From Benincasa hispida (Eukaryota; Streptophyta; Magnoliopsida; Cucurbitales; Cucurbitaceae), in contig NC_052351.1 in assembly GCF_009727055.1 (NCBI RefSeq), positions 12,924,882-12,988,881 on the forward strand: 64,000 bases of DNA, in the 5' to 3' direction. Shown in pieces: positions 1 through 12,972 of this stretch. The notes beneath the pieces are model-generated. The model was given only the letters and a program-made list of their open reading frames with translations, ran no database searches and was not told the origin of the DNA. How positions within the stretch are numbered: position 1 is the first letter of the stretch; each line of letters begins with the position of its first letter. A program made the translations under genes and the position numbers.

Positions 1-429
1 TTCTATATCCTGAGTTAGCCGCTTGCAATTCTGTCTCGTTCATACGCTGCTTATCAGTTGTCCATGCTTGCAAGTTGTGATTTGACGTTAATTGCATGAG
101 CCAAATATATCTACCATGCGTCGGATTAGCTGGACGCATGTCTTTTGCATTGGCTTTGTCTGCAACACTTAGTAAATTCTCCTAATTTCTGCATTAAAGT
201 GCGTTAGTGATGCAATTTCTACTTAAAAGGGACTTTTGCATGAATCGATCATATATATGCAATTCCATGCATTTTTCCTTTATTATGAATGTGTTTACAT
301 CATTTTAGTCCTAATTATCCAACTTTAAGAGAACAATAACTTTTATTTCTACAAGATATTTTTTGTAGAGTAGTTCTGACAGTGAGAATTCTGATAATGT
401 TTGTATAACTCGTGCATCGCTAAAGGCAA
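1..429. other. Left edge, no recognisable feature
   Basis: I see no gene, repeat or motif that I can name here. The stretch leads directly into the retroelement remnant that begins near 430, so it may be more of the same decayed element. Confidence 0.3.
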
Positions 430-1440
430 AGGAAAACAAGCTACCGAGGCTAATGTTCCTCCAGTTCCTTTGGATGGAGTATTTTTTCACGCTGAGAAAG
501 TGCTAGTCTGTGGAAATATGTTGTGAAGAGGAATATTGTTGATGAGAAGGAATTATCAAATCGTCTTAAGGAGTGTATGGATCTTATGGAATTATTGCTT
601 GATGAGGGGATGGAAAGATCTATGTTAAGTTTGGGACCCTATTATCCCCAACTGATTCGAGAATTTGTCGTGAACTTGACTTCTGACTTTTTGATCCTTC
701 TAGCCCTGACTTTTATAGTGTTCACATCAGACAACACTCTTTTGTTATCTCTCCAGCTATTACCAATTAGTTTCTTCAGAGAAAGGTTCCAGAGAATGTG
801 ACTGAACAATGCTTTTCCTTAAGGGATCTTGTGTTTGAATAAACAGAAGGTACTCAATCTTCCTAGCCTAGAAAGGGCCAGCTTCCCTCAGTTGTACTTA
901 CTCGATGTTAAATACACCCTCCTTCATAAGATAGACATTTCAAATTGGTGTCCTTCTTCGCACAAGTCTAGTCTCTCAATCTCTCTTGCTACATTTATCT
1001 ATCAAATTGGAACTTGATCTCAATCAACTATGATGCTTTTATGTTGAAAGTGGCACATTGGGTCTAAAGTCCTTTGTTTTTGCATTTTCTACCCAAGGTT
1101 GATTTGTGGGATTTTCTTTCTTAGAAACCTGATGTGATTAATCCTACTGAGCTAACTAGTTCTCCACCTGGTTATTTTTTCATTCATCCCATGCTTCTGC
1201 AAGGACATCATGTTCCTGATTTAGACATTACCACAACGGTCTATCTTGTTGATGGCTCCAGTAGAGCTTCTATTGAATCTTCTTTGGTAGTTGTGTTCTA
1301 CAGGTGCTATTTACTGAGTCTCACGACATTGAGACCTTGATGCAGAAACTTCAAGAATGGAAGACTGATATTGATGGGATGCTAAGGTCATGCGAGTTCT
1401 TTTGTCTTGGTTTGAAGGGGCTTCTTTCTCCCAACGGCAT
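430..1440 (+). pseudogene. Decayed retrotransposon ORF (plant transposon-protein type)
   Basis: Read in several frames, the stretch gives scattered pieces that resemble a protein common in plant retroelements. That protein typically has a segment reading roughly 'VPLDGVxFH', then 'GPxYPxLIREFxVNL', then a proline/serine-rich stretch. Here 'VPPVPLDGVFFHAEK' lies near 455-505, 'LGPYYPQLIREFVVNL' near 633-680 (open from 523 to 801), and 'TELTSSPPGYFFIHP' near 1143-1187. The pieces need frame changes and stops to join, so this is a pseudogene. I know the resemblance from the family, not from a search. The function of the parent protein is unclear; it accompanies gag-pol in some gypsy and Sirevirus-like elements. 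Confidence 0.5.
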
Positions 1441-1469
1441 GATTAATTTTTTTTAAGATAGAAATGGGA

Positions 1470-1568
1470 CGATTTAGTGGTTTTGGTGCTATGAGAGCTT
1501 GTTGAGCTTGTTTTGAAATATGGCGATTTGGTGGTTTTAGTGCTAGGAGAGCTTGTTGAGCTTGTTTT
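1470..1568 (+). repeat. Two-copy 54-bp tandem repeat
   Basis: A unit beginning cgattt(a/g)gtggtttt(g/a)gtgct starts at 1470 and again at 1524. Both copies contain gagagcttgttgagcttgtt. The copies differ at a few positions. It lies just downstream of the retroelement remnant. Confidence 0.8.
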
Positions 1569-2204
1569 ATTTTGGCTCTTAGTTTTATTGTTTTGGTTTG
1601 GCTGAAATTTTTTTCTAGTCTAATTATTTAGAGTTGTTAAGACTTCTGCTATTCTTTTGTTACTAATGATGTTTCAACTCTATTTCTAACATCTGTTATT
1701 TTTTATTGGTTGTTAAATATTTCTCCTTAAAAAAAATCAGCCAAAGGGGGGGCTTGATGGAGGTCTGCTGATTGTCTTTATATTTTTCGTAATGCAATTT
1801 CTAGTGGTTTTCATAATTGTCATAAATATTGTCTTAACATTTGTCTCATATAAGTCATTATCTTATAGAATATTTTTTTTCCTAATGTGGTAGTCATTTG
1901 TGGAATATTTCTATTTCCTAAACTGGAAAATCTCAGCAAAAGTATTTTGATCGATATTTTATTTTTTTATGGTGGATCTTATTTTGACAAAACCGAAAAT
2001 ATCTTCTAGACATTCTTTATTTATTTGGCCATGGTTTTATAAGGAGTTTTCTTACCCTCTCTTAGGGCTGCCGCTTTTGTTAATCAAGCAAGAAGATATT
2101 TGTTTTATGGTCATTATTGTGCATCATTGTGTTCTTGCTTGTTGCTCACTATTTCGCTGTGCAAGTTCTTCATAAGTTGAAGTGCAATACTTTGAAGTAA
2201 ATCA
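1569..2204. other. AT-rich stretch between retroelement remnants
   Basis: No coding evidence is seen. The only notable item is a purine run (aaagggggggct) near 1743-1754, which resembles the polypurine motifs further downstream. It probably belongs to the same old element. Confidence 0.35.
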
Positions 2205-2476
2205 TGGTATAAGGGGGAGCCTAAGTCGTTGCTACCAGAGAAGGGATTCTTAGTCTTAGGGGGAGCATAAGATTCAGCTTCGGAGAAGGAGTTCTCGATC
2301 TTATAGGGATCCTAAGATTAATCAGTGAAGGGAGTTCGCTTACTTGAGGAAAGAAAACATAGTGAGAGGAGTTTTACTTATCATTGGAAACCTAGGTAAT
2401 CTACAATAATATTTTCATACTTAGGGGGAGCCTAAGTACACTTGAAAGGGAGTCTCACATCTAGGGGGAGTCTAAG
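2205..2476 (+). repeat. Cluster of polypurine-tract-like repeats
   Basis: The motif TAGGGGGAGCCTAAG or a close variant occurs near 2209-2225, 2256-2272, 2419-2436 and 2461-2476, with a weaker copy (tatagggatcctaag) near 2301-2315. Each copy combines an AGGGGGAG purine core with flanking CTTAGG..CCTAAG that can pair. Multiplied polypurine tracts just upstream of the 3' LTR are a known trait of Sirevirus-type Ty1/copia elements. A similar set is seen in element H at 61553-61750, in the opposite orientation. This is most simply the 3' end of an old Sirevirus-like element reading in the plus direction. Confidence 0.6.
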
Positions 2477-2760
2477 TGATCAATGAATTATGCTCTACGT
2501 GAATCACTATAGTGGCCGTGTATTACAAATAAATATTGTATTGTAAACTACTTAACTCTTTAATATTAGTGAATTATTTTTCCTAGGCACATTACCCCTC
2601 AAATGTAGGTGGTTCATCACCGAATTGGATTACCAACTTCAGTGTGTCTCTACTTGTTTACTTGCTTTTAGTATTTTAGTTGTTTTAGTGGTTGTCAGTG
2701 CTTTTCATTTAACATTTGTATATCAAGGGACGAATCATCCTATCACCTTTCTAATTGTTT
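2477..2760 (+). repeat. Possible LTR remnant
   Basis: The stretch directly follows the polypurine cluster, where a 3' LTR is expected. It contains 'accgaattggattaccaac', a kind of sequence often seen near the 3' end of plant copia LTRs. No second LTR copy or target duplication was found, so the boundaries are guesses. Confidence 0.3.
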
Positions 2761-5700
2761 TAGTATGAATTAAGTGTATTTAAGTTTATCTAAGATCACG
2801 TTTGGTAACTATTTGGTTTTTTTGTTTTTGAAATTAAACTCATTTTTCTATTTCTTACCAGGATTTTCATATTTCGTAAGTAAAAGAGTTGACTTTTTAG
2901 CTAAATTCCATAAACAAAAACTACCTTTTTAAAAAAGTTTTAAAAGATTGATTTTCCAACTAATTTAATAATATTAACATCTCATTAAATTCAATTAATG
3001 CCCACGTCATCACATAACGATCTAATAAGTATTTCATCTTAAAGTTAAGTGAGATACCATTTAGAAGTATTTTTCAATCGTGAGGGATTAAAGTACCTAG
3101 TTTGAAACTTCGTGAACCAAATAGACATAAACCACAAACTTCACAGACCAAAAGTGCATTTTGCCCTTTTCCTTTATTGAGTCAGCAGTTAATTAGTACG
3201 TTATAGTTCTTGAGTTTCAGTAACAATATTATTGTTAAAATTACAAGAAGTTGCTAAAATGCATTTGATCAATTTAGTATTTCACTCTAATCTGCATGTT
3301 AATTTTCACAATAAAAGAAATCTTATTTAAGTATGAAAACTGCACACTAACAATCTTAAAATGAAATTCTAATGAAGGGTCTAAACAGATTCACATGTGA
3401 AAATATAAGGTTTAAATAGATACAATAATTACCTTAACATTTCATAAATATCTATTTTGTCTATATCATAAAAAAAACTACAATTATAAAAAAATAAAAT
3501 AAAATGGTTTCATAATTAGTGTGGGAGAGGGAGGGGCCTTAAATATGAGAAGTGTAATGAAACGACAGAGAAGAGAACAAAACGACCAAAATTACACTGT
3601 TGCTTTTGAGCTGTGTACATGGAATTTTGGAATATACGATGTCTTTGGTGTATGGGACTTTCTTACATTCACCTTTCCCCCCCCCCCTTTTTTTTTTAAA
3701 AAAGCCTGTCATTTTATTTCTATCTCCATATCTTTTCCCCCATCTTTTTTTTCCTCTCCTTTTTTACCCATACTTTATAGCAAAAAATATAAACTTTATA
3801 ATAAACTTTTTTGTGAATTAACATTTTATAACCAATTTATCATGAAATATTAATATTTCAAAATTTATTTTGAAAGGGTAAAATGCTCCTCCATTAATTT
3901 AAATATATTTTATGAACTTTTTTTTTTTTATTCTTAATCAGTATTGATATACTTTTTTATATTTTTATTAACGTTTCACTTCGACAATTAAAACATAGAC
4001 CATGATAATTTGGCCAAACACATCAAATAACAAATCTTAGCTACATGAATATAGTTTATTTATTAAGATATTATATATGTTAATTTACATATTTAGTTTA
4101 GGTGGTTGGTAGAAAATTAAAGCTTAGTCCTTGTAATTTGACAAAATTACACATATACATAGTTCCTATCGTAGGGATTATTTACGTGGATTTGATCAAA
4201 TCATAAAGATTAAATTTAAATTATAAATTAAAGTGAGCTTAGCTCAATTGTAATTGTCATGATCTTCCTCTCTAGAAGTTGAAGATTTAAATTTCTATCC
4301 TCATAATTGTTATACTGAAAAAACTCAAATTATAAACTACACGGATTAAATTCTTACTTAGTTCATGTTCGCACCAAAGAAATATAATAAATTAATAGTA
4401 ATCTGAAAAGTGGGGCTTAGTTAATTATCTTTCTTATTATTTACCTTGTGTTCCGCACTTGTACTGATGCGTGGGACCCATTACCCAATCTATAATAAAA
4501 AAATCCAAATTGATTGACGAACGTAGGGTTATCAATTGATTTGCGTTTCAAAATTAGATTATTGCTACTGCTACCTATTGTTATGTTACAGTATGAGAAG
4601 TATAAACCTGTCACATTTGTTAATGATATCATTTAGGGTCAAATGGTAATGGTAACATTGAGTGTGGTAAATTCATAATTTTAGGTAAACGTGATAAAAA
4701 ATAATTCAATTACGTTTATGATTTTGATCTATTATAATTGATCTATCAATAAAATTTTATTATGAATACACCAATTTTCATTACAGATCGATAAACGTGA
4801 CGGTAATTAACCTATATGAGTCGTGAAGGTAAATATAAAAAAACCCCTACTTCCTCAAGTTGTATTAAAAAGGAGAAAAATAATAGGAGAGAGGAAAAGG
4901 TGATTTGATTCGAATGGACGGCAAAAGTTATCAAGACACGTGTCGATGAGTGTGTAAGTGGGACCCATGGGACCGAACCGGTCGAGAGGTTGGGCGGGCC
5001 GACCCAAATGAAAGTTGTAGTGGCTTGGGCTTGGAATCTAATATGTTGGTGGGTTCCATTTCTTATCATTATGCAATTTAATCTCTATCCGCCAACCCTA
5101 CCTAAATTTTACTTTAATACTTTTTTTCAATTTCACACATTTTTTTTAAATAAATAAATATATATTTCCCTTTTTTCAAGGGGAAAAAAAAAATAAAAAG
5201 GATAAAACCATTTCTCCTTTCCCTTTACAACCCATTCATCTTCTCTTTATGTAGGGGATGATTTTTTGGGGTTCAATAATTTGCTTAGTGGATGAATTTC
5301 ATTTTCATGATGTGGTGATTTTTGTTTTCAAGTTTCTGTCTACAAATTGGGGGAGATAAATTCCCCTTTTTAGGAGAAATAACCCTCCATCAAAATCACT
5401 GTTATTCTTCTTTTTACTTTTTACCTTTTTCCTATGACACAAGGATTTTTTTTATCCAACTCCAAGTTATGGTTTTTTCTTTAATAACAACCTCAACGTA
5501 TTCTTTTTCCACAATCTAATCTCTACTCTCTATCTTTTCAATAAATCTTAACGACAATTTTTGTTGTTAGGTTAATATTTTTTAAATCAATCTTTATCAA
5601 TATTCTCCTTATAAATATAAAATATGAGTGTGTTTTTTTACTTAAAAATCATTATTGAATTAATTTTGAGTAACTATAAGATTTAATAAAAATTTATTGA

Positions 5701-8243
5701 TCAAAATTGAATGAAATCAAAAGTATAAGACTAAAATGATCTTTTTGCAATTTTGTAAATTATGCATTGTCTTTCTCGTATAAAGTAATTATTGAACATC
5801 ATTCACACAAATGAAAAAAAGTAGCATTTATTTAGATCTCTTGCACTCTCTTTAATATTGCTACACATTATTATTATTATTATTATTTGACTAACTTATG
5901 TCACTTTTTTTTTTTCTTTATAAATAAAATCGTACTTATTTTACGGGAAAATTTGTACTAATTGATCGCTCTTTATACAACACATAATATTTTTTTTTTC
6001 ATTGGCCTTTTTCTACCCATTTTTCTCTTTACACCTTTGCTAGTTGCTCTTTGCTATTCGCTTTTTTACAACCCACAGATTACAAAAGGTACTGCCATTT
6101 ATAAAATTTCGTTATTTTTTCTTTTATTGACATTTGTGAATAAAGAGCTATCACGATAGTGCCAAAACTAAAATTGGAAAAACACAAGGGACGATAATTT
6201 AAAATATATAAAAATATAGAAAATAAGTGTCACCTTGTATCAAATTTTATTTTGATATTAAACTTTCAATTTCATTAATTTATCGGCCAAATTTAAGTAA
6301 GTCTAATCTAAAACATAGATATGAAACATCATGATTTAATGATAGAGATATGTTTGAATGGACGATAACGTTCTTTGTTCGATTACTACTATCTGAATCA
6401 AAAAGGTTAAATTACAAAGTGATATATCTTTTTTGTATATAGGTGTGATCTAGATATATACATCAAACATTACTATCACGGACAAACACATCCTATTTGA
6501 ACCCTAAACTAAAATAAAATAAAATAAATCACCCACTTAGAAAATGGTGTAAAAATCTCTATATACTCATAATTTCAATAAAATAAATATTGAAACTAAA
6601 ATAAGTTTTGACAAATATATAAATTAACTATTAAATAACTTTATTGATATACATAAGTTTTAAAAAAATCCCTTATACCGTTTTTATCTAATTTTTATCA
6701 ATTTTTATATTGTAACTTGTAAATATCTTTTGTATTTCATTGAACGTAATTATTTTTCAATGAATTTTTTGAGCCATTAGAGATAAAATTGAACATTTTT
6801 AAAAGTTTAAAGTTAAAGAGATAACATTAGGATGTAGTTTATTTAAATGGAAATTTTATAGTTAAAATTTATACAATTTAACAAGTTTAGAATTAAGATT
6901 GATTTTTTATATTAAAAAAAAGTCCTTTGTTGACGGGTTAATGGGGTATTGCTTACAAAAGTTATTATAAATGATTTTTTCTAATATAGAGAGAATGTGG
7001 AGATTCGAATTACAAACTTCATTAATATATATTATATATCAATTGGGCAATATTTATTTTTGACTATCATAGTAAATGATTGAACTCATATGGAATCACA
7101 TTAAATATATCATTTTTTAGTATAAATACGAATGCATCTTTTATTATCATTATTATTATTAATATAATAATATTACATCATTCTCAGGTAATATTTTTTT
7201 AATTAAAATTTTGATGTTGTACTTTTAATTTTGTTTAATTTTGGTACTTGTAATTTTTAATATTCAAAATTAAATTTTATATTTTCAATAAATTTTAAAA
7301 TTAGTCCATACAACTAGTTTTTGTTGATTTTTTCTAAAATATTTTTATTAACACTTCTGCTATAAATTTTGAGAATACATTCCCGTAATGTCTTATTTTA
7401 TATGAAAATTATCATTATTAAATATTTTATTTAAAAATAATAATTTTGAAGGATTAAATTTAAGAATTATTGGAAATAAAAAATTAAAATTTAATGATTG
7501 AAAATAGAATAACTAAAATGAAATAAAATTTCGTACATCCGCCGAACTAGCATTTTATTTTATTTTTGATACACAGTAAAATTTGTATTATCCAAAAACA
7601 ACAAAATAGATAGGAATTACCCAAAAGTGAACCTCACAAATTCCCAAAATAAAGATTTTAAATATAATAATAAATAAATCTCAACTATTAAACAGTAAAC
7701 ACCCAAGCCAACTGAAAAATAGATATTAAAAGTTAAAACTCTAGCCAAAATAAACGACAGCCAAATAAAATATTTTTTTAAAAAAAAACGAAGCTACAAA
7801 AATTAGTATTCGTATAAAAATCTCAGCCCAAAATTTACAAAATAATAAATAAATAGATAAATAAATCTTCAAAGAATATAGCAACTCAACGGTATGCAGC
7901 GTACTAATTATGTTCCCCATTCAAGTTTAGGGTTTAATCGCTAAAAATAGAATTTAATTTTAAAATGTAAAAATGAAATTTTATGAGTGGAGGTTAGTTT
8001 GCTTATTGTTATTATTATTGGGTTAAGCTCCTCATCTAATCATTATTAACACAGAATATTTGGTTAAGATTAAAATTAATCTTATTATAAACTATGTCAT
8101 ATGCTTAGAATATTGCATTATTGGATTGCAGGAGAAGGATTCAAACAAGTAAACTTCATTTTCTAAAAAAAAAAAAAGAAAAAAAAAGGAAAAGGGTAAA
8201 CTTCACTGAAAAATTATTATTCACCATCTCAACGTTTGAGTAC
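2761..8243. other. AT-rich intergenic DNA
   Basis: About 5.5 kb without a convincing gene. All open stretches are short, low-complexity and unsupported. Features are simple: a C9/T9 junction near 3678-3697, a (TTA)n run near 5868-5887, and many short homopolymers. Phrases such as 'ttagtcctt' recur, as is usual in decayed plant repeats. Confidence 0.6.
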
Positions 8244-8778
8244 ATATGTCCAAGGACGGGGTAGGATTGGGATGAGATGTCATTCCTCGTCTCCATCCTC
8301 GTTTTCCATTTCATTCTCGAGAAATTTTCCAGTTATTATTTTTTTAGAAAAAAAAACCAATTGATTTGAATCACTAATGTGAACAAATTTTAATTAAATA
8401 ATTAACTCTATCACTAAATTATTTATTATGTTTAGTTTCACATGACAATTTCAATTTGAAGATATATTACTCAAATTTTAGCCTAAAAAAATTAATAAAC
8501 TTTTTTTAGTAAAAAAATAAATAATAATTTAAATGTAATTATTCAATTTAAACATATTCATTATTTTGACCAATAAATAATCAAACTTGAAATTTAAATA
8601 TAATGTTTACCCATTAATATGTTGATTGGGACAAGTGAGGGTGCATGGACGAGGATGGGAAATGCATTCCCCATTGTCGTCTTCGTTTAGCTTGTGAGAA
8701 ATTTTTTTCTTCCACTCTTGCCTAATCAGGGAATTCCCACCCCATCCAAAGTGGGCCCCACAGTAAAATTGGACATAT
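8244..8778. repeat. Possible MITE with 10-bp inverted ends
   Basis: ATATGTCCAA at 8244-8253 is mirrored exactly by TTGGACATAT at 8769-8778. Just inside both ends the sequence turns G- or C-rich (gacggggtaggattggg on the left, gggaattcccaccccatcc on the right). Plant hAT-type MITEs have this kind of GC-rich subterminal region. No clear 8-bp target duplication is visible, so the call is weak. Confidence 0.35.
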
Positions 8779-10260
8779 CTACTTTTGGGATAAACCTAAA
8801 TTACTTATTTAGCCACCTTTTTATAGAGAGAGAGAAAAAAACCACATTTAGTCTTCTAGGCCTTGAAAATAATTTTCATTTGGATTTAAGTTTCAAGCCA
8901 CTACCATTTTACTTTTAAGTTTTGAGTTTACTTTAACTTAGTTTCTAAGTTTCAAAATATTACATTTTCACTTTTAGTTTTAGTTTTAAAATGTATTTTA
9001 ACTTAGTTTCTAAGTTCTGATGTCTGAAGAGTCTTGATCGAGTATAAACGATCAAGTATAATCGAGTATGTTCAAGCATCGAGATGATATATGATACACG
9101 GAAGAAAAATGACGATGAGATACGAAACACGTTTCGAAAATGGGCCCACAAACAATTAAAATAGATGAGATAGAATAATGAGTCTCCAAACACTGAGATG
9201 ATATAGGATGTGAGGATATACTATATCTCATATTGACATCCCAAACAGCCCTTTTAAGTTTTTAATTTAGTTTCAACTGATATTATGTACTATTTAATTA
9301 AATGGCAACTCACACTACTCGTTAAAGCATATAATCTCGACTTTAAAGATTTAAATAAATACTCGCTTTCACTTTTCTTTTTTTTTAACAATACTCACAT
9401 TGTTGTTGAACTAACCCAAAAAAATGTTTTAATTAAATTGTTTCAATTGGTCAAACTTATCCCGAAAAGAATTAAATTAGACTTTGGTCCATCAAAACTC
9501 GATTCTATTAAAACCGAGAAAAATTATACTCAAAAGAATAAAATATTAACAAAAATGAAGAAAATCATAAAAATACCTTTAAGTATTTAACCTTTAAAAT
9601 CTTATAATTTTCACTTTTTTTTTTCTTAAGTGGAGATTGGACCCTTTAACTTCAAAAGAATAAGGCCTATGCCAGAGATCGATGATGTTATTATTTACAT
9701 CCTAGTCAACATTTTGTATACTTTAATACCCTATCTTAAAATTATAATGGACCAAATTGACAAAGATTCTGTAAAAGTAAAAAAATAAAAGGAATGTCAA
9801 AGATTTGACTTTCCACTCTCGCATATGAATTTATTTAATTTTTTATCCTTGAACTTTCGGAAATATAGCAATTTAGATCATAAACTTAACTTAATAACAA
9901 TTTGGTTAATATACTTTCAAATTCACAACAATTTAGTTTATATATTTTCAAATTTGTAACAATTTTTTTGCTGAACTTAAATACGTATTGATTTAGTTTT
10001 TATACTTAAGTGTAAAGATCTAGTCCCTATCATAAAAAATACTTTTCAGATTTAAATAAATATCTTCCACATATAGATTGACAAACTGATTTGGTTAAGC
10101 TTGTTTATAAATTATAAAGACTAAATTATTACATAATCAAAAGAAAAGTTAAGTTTGACAAGATTTTTTATCCTATGAATAAAATTATTACAAACTTGAA
10201 AATATCACTAAATTATTATATTGTAAAGTTTAAAAATTAAATTATTATGTATTTGAAAGT
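8779..10260. other. AT-rich intergenic DNA upstream of HIPP gene
   Basis: I see no gene. Around 9840-10260 there are repeated phrases of the type 'caatttagtttatat' and 'aaattattac', typical of a decayed repeat. The distal promoter of the HIPP gene would lie at the right end of this interval. Confidence 0.5.
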
Positions 10261-10399
10261 ACACAGACTAAATTGTTACAAATCAAATTCAAAAAGCTAC
10301 ATGGATCACGAGTGATTTTTTTGGAAGTGAAGGGCAAAATTGGAAAGTTAAGTAAGGTACAAAGGAACATATGGGTAGCCTGCATTAAATTCCTCCACA

Positions 10400-10621
10400 T
10401 CAGATTTGCAGATTGTTCAACTTTCAAACCCCTTCTCTTCTCCCACACCCATAAATCCACACTCTCACACACAAACACAAACAAAAACAAAACCAGAGAG
10501 AGAGAGGGAAAAAAAAAAAGAGGAAAAAGAAGCTGAAGCCAAACAGAACCCAACTCCACATTGCTTCAATTTGGAGCTTCAATTGCCATTCCAAAACTCA
10601 TTACTCTCAGAAGGCTCAGCC
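10400..10621 (+). promoter_or_regulatory. Probable 5' leader of the HIPP gene
   Basis: The stretch before the HIPP start codon changes from AT-rich intergenic DNA to a CT-rich then CA- and GA-rich sequence (ctctcacacacaaac, then gagagagagaggg near 10496-10508). This is typical of plant 5' leaders. I cannot place the transcription start or a TATA box with confidence. Confidence 0.4.
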
Positions 10622-12972
10622 ATGGGTGAAGTAAGCAAAATTCTCCTTCTTCATCTTTACTTTACTCTAATTTTCCCCATTAATATATTCACTTCTTAAT
10701 TACACACTTCCACTCAATCATTCAAAAAAATTTCTGTTTTTTTTGGATACCCTTTTCAGGAAATCAAGAAGAATGAAGAAGGTGAAGATCAAAAGAAGGA
10801 AGAAACCAAACAAGAGAAAAATGAACCAACTGAATCATCAGCAACAGCAGCAACAACAGAAGAACAAAAGAAACAAGACAATAAGAAAAATGAAGAAGAA
10901 CCACCCTCAGAAATTGTCCTCAAAGTTGATATGCATTGTGAAGCCTGTGCCAGAAAAGTCGCCCGAGCCCTGAAAGGCTTTCAAGGTCAACTTTTTCTGA
11001 AACAATGTGATTGAAAGTTTTACACCGTTTAAAAAAATGTTTTTTTTTTTTTTTTTTTTTTTTAGTATTAAGACTGTTTTGTTTATAGGAGTGGAGAATG
11101 TGACAACAGATAGCAGAACAGGGAAGGTGGTAGTGAAAGGGAAAGGAGCAGACCCTTCAAAAGTGTGTGAGAGATTACAGAAGAAAAGTGGCAGAAAAGT
11201 AGAGCTAATTTCACCATTGCCTAAACCTCCTGAAGAACAACCTAAAGAAGATGATAAACAGCCAAAGGAAGAGAAAAAGGAAGAGGTAAAGTTATCAATT
11301 TTATGCTAAGGAAAAGGAAAATATTCAACTAGTCACACAACATCCCTTTTAAGTTTTAACTTTCACTTTCCCCTACATATCATCCATTCATATGTGCAAA
11401 TACCACTTACTTTTTAAACTTTCAAAAAGGAAAAGAAAGAAAAATGAACAAAAAGGGTGGCTAAGGTTGAAAGTTGGGTTCTTATGTATATTGTAATGTT
11501 TTATTGCATAAAACTTTATTAAGGGTATGTGGTTTTTCTTGTTTTTTTTTTTTTAAAAAAAGATTTATATTGATATGTTGATTAATTTCAGCATCTTGAA
11601 TTCAAATACCTCCAAAGGCAAAGATAAGTTTTGAAAGAAAAGAGCCAATTGCTTCAAACTTTTCTTCATCTGTGGGTTCATAATTGGGTCCTTTTGTTGA
11701 TGTGTTGTCAGAGAATTAAATTCAAGGATTGAATTATAGAAAATGAAAATTCAAGGATTGAATTATAGAAAATGAAAATTCAAGGATGGAAAGGAAGAGA
11801 AAGACAGTGGGGAGTTGGGTGAAACTGACATGAAAACAACAAAACAAAAAACAAAAGAAAAGGCCTGAAAATGGAGACCCCACTCCACCTCACCCCTCAC
11901 TTCACTCTCAGCCCTCTCTGTTTTTTCATTCAGTCACTGAGCTCTCTCTCTTCTCTTTGGTTCCATAGAACAGAAATGCACATTACACAAGAACAGAGCT
12001 GGATTGGATGTTGCTGTAGCTCTTATTTATGGCTTTCAAAACCCTTTGACCCCACACACCCACCCTTAATTTGCCTTCTACTCACGGGTCCTCCTTAACT
12101 TTCTTTCATTTTTTTGTTTCTTCCCTTCACTCATTTTCAAACAAACTCACATACCAAATATTACATTCAATTTATGGCCAAAATCCCATCTGCGGGACCA
12201 ACTCATTTAAAACGGGTTCTAAGCAAAGACGCAAGGAGAAAGGTCTGTTTGAATGGACTCTTTTAAGTGCATAAAAAAGTGTTTTTAAGTGCAAAACAAG
12301 TACTTTTAAGGACTAAGAAAATCAACTCAAACAGACCCTTAATTCAAAGACGGAGATAAGAGACTATGTTCCTCATCCTAATGCATCTCGAAATTTTTTC
12401 ATATGGTTTAAAATTTGTTGCAGGCTCCTCCACCTCCAGCAGTGATAACAGTGGTACTGAATGTTCAGATGCATTGTGAGGCTTGTGCTCAAGTTTTAAG
12501 GAAGAGAATCAGAAAGTTCAAAGGTATAATTATACTTTTAATGAATGAAAAGAGCAAAGGGAAATGTTTGATGATAGTGAGAAGAACATTGAAGAATAAT
12601 GTTGTGTGTTTGGTTGCAGGTGTAGAGTCTGTGGAAACAGAACTAGCCAACAATCAGGTCATCGTAAAAGGCATTATGGATCCGACAAGGTTAATCGATC
12701 ATGTGTCAAAGAGAAGCAGAAGGCCAGCTTCCATAGTAGTGAAGGAGGAAGAAAAGAAGGAAGAGGAGAAGAAGGAAGAGGAAAAACCAGCAGCTGAAGA
12801 GAAAGCAGAGGAGAAGAAAGAGACACGAGAAGAAGAAAAGGAAGAAGATGATAAGAAGTTTGATATCAAAAGGTTTGAGTATTGGCCATCAACCAAATAT
12901 TACACCGAGTATGCATATGTCCCTGAAAGGCTTTTCAGCGATGAGAATCCAAATGCTTGTTCAATAATGTAG
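10622..12972 (+). CDS. Heavy metal-associated isoprenylated plant protein, two HMA domains
   Basis: The gene has five exons: 10622-10630, 10760-10985, 11089-11285, 12424-12523 and 12620-12972. All introns are GT..AG and phases agree, giving 294 aa. HMA domain 1 is at about 54-120, with the metal-binding MHCEAC motif (Cys63, Cys66). HMA domain 2 is at about 150-212, with a second MHCEAC (Cys162, Cys165). Lysine/glutamate-rich low-complexity stretches lie before, between and after the domains. The C-terminus is CSIM, a CaaX box expected to be farnesylated and so to anchor the protein at a membrane. This architecture matches the HIPP5/6/7 subgroup, which bind Zn, Cd or Cu and act in metal homeostasis or stress responses. 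Exon 1 encodes only MGE; the start is supported by the donor gaa|gtaagc and by the in-frame continuation. The gene converges with KINB2. Confidence 0.93.
11035..11063 (+). repeat. T-rich tract in HIPP intron 2
   Basis: A run of more than 20 T residues begins about 50 bp after the exon 2 donor and ends about 25 bp before the exon 3 acceptor. It may act as an extended polypyrimidine tract, and its length is likely to vary between accessions or be miscalled. Confidence 0.7.
11720..11787 (+). repeat. 29-bp tandem repeat in HIPP intron 3
   Basis: The unit attcaaggattgaattatag plus aaaatgaaa occurs exactly at 11720-11748 and 11749-11777. A third partial copy (attcaaggat) follows at 11778. It lies within the 1,138-bp third intron. 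Confidence 0.9.

Noticed and set aside
3521..3853. 110-codon open frame on the plus strand
   Set aside because: It runs through homopolymer C and T tracts giving poly-Pro/Phe/Ser, with no domain and no plausible gene structure around it.
10245..10559. 104-codon open frame on the minus strand at the HIPP promoter
   Set aside because: It is antisense to the HIPP leader, low-complexity (Leu/Phe/Ser from CT-rich DNA) and has no recognisable domain.
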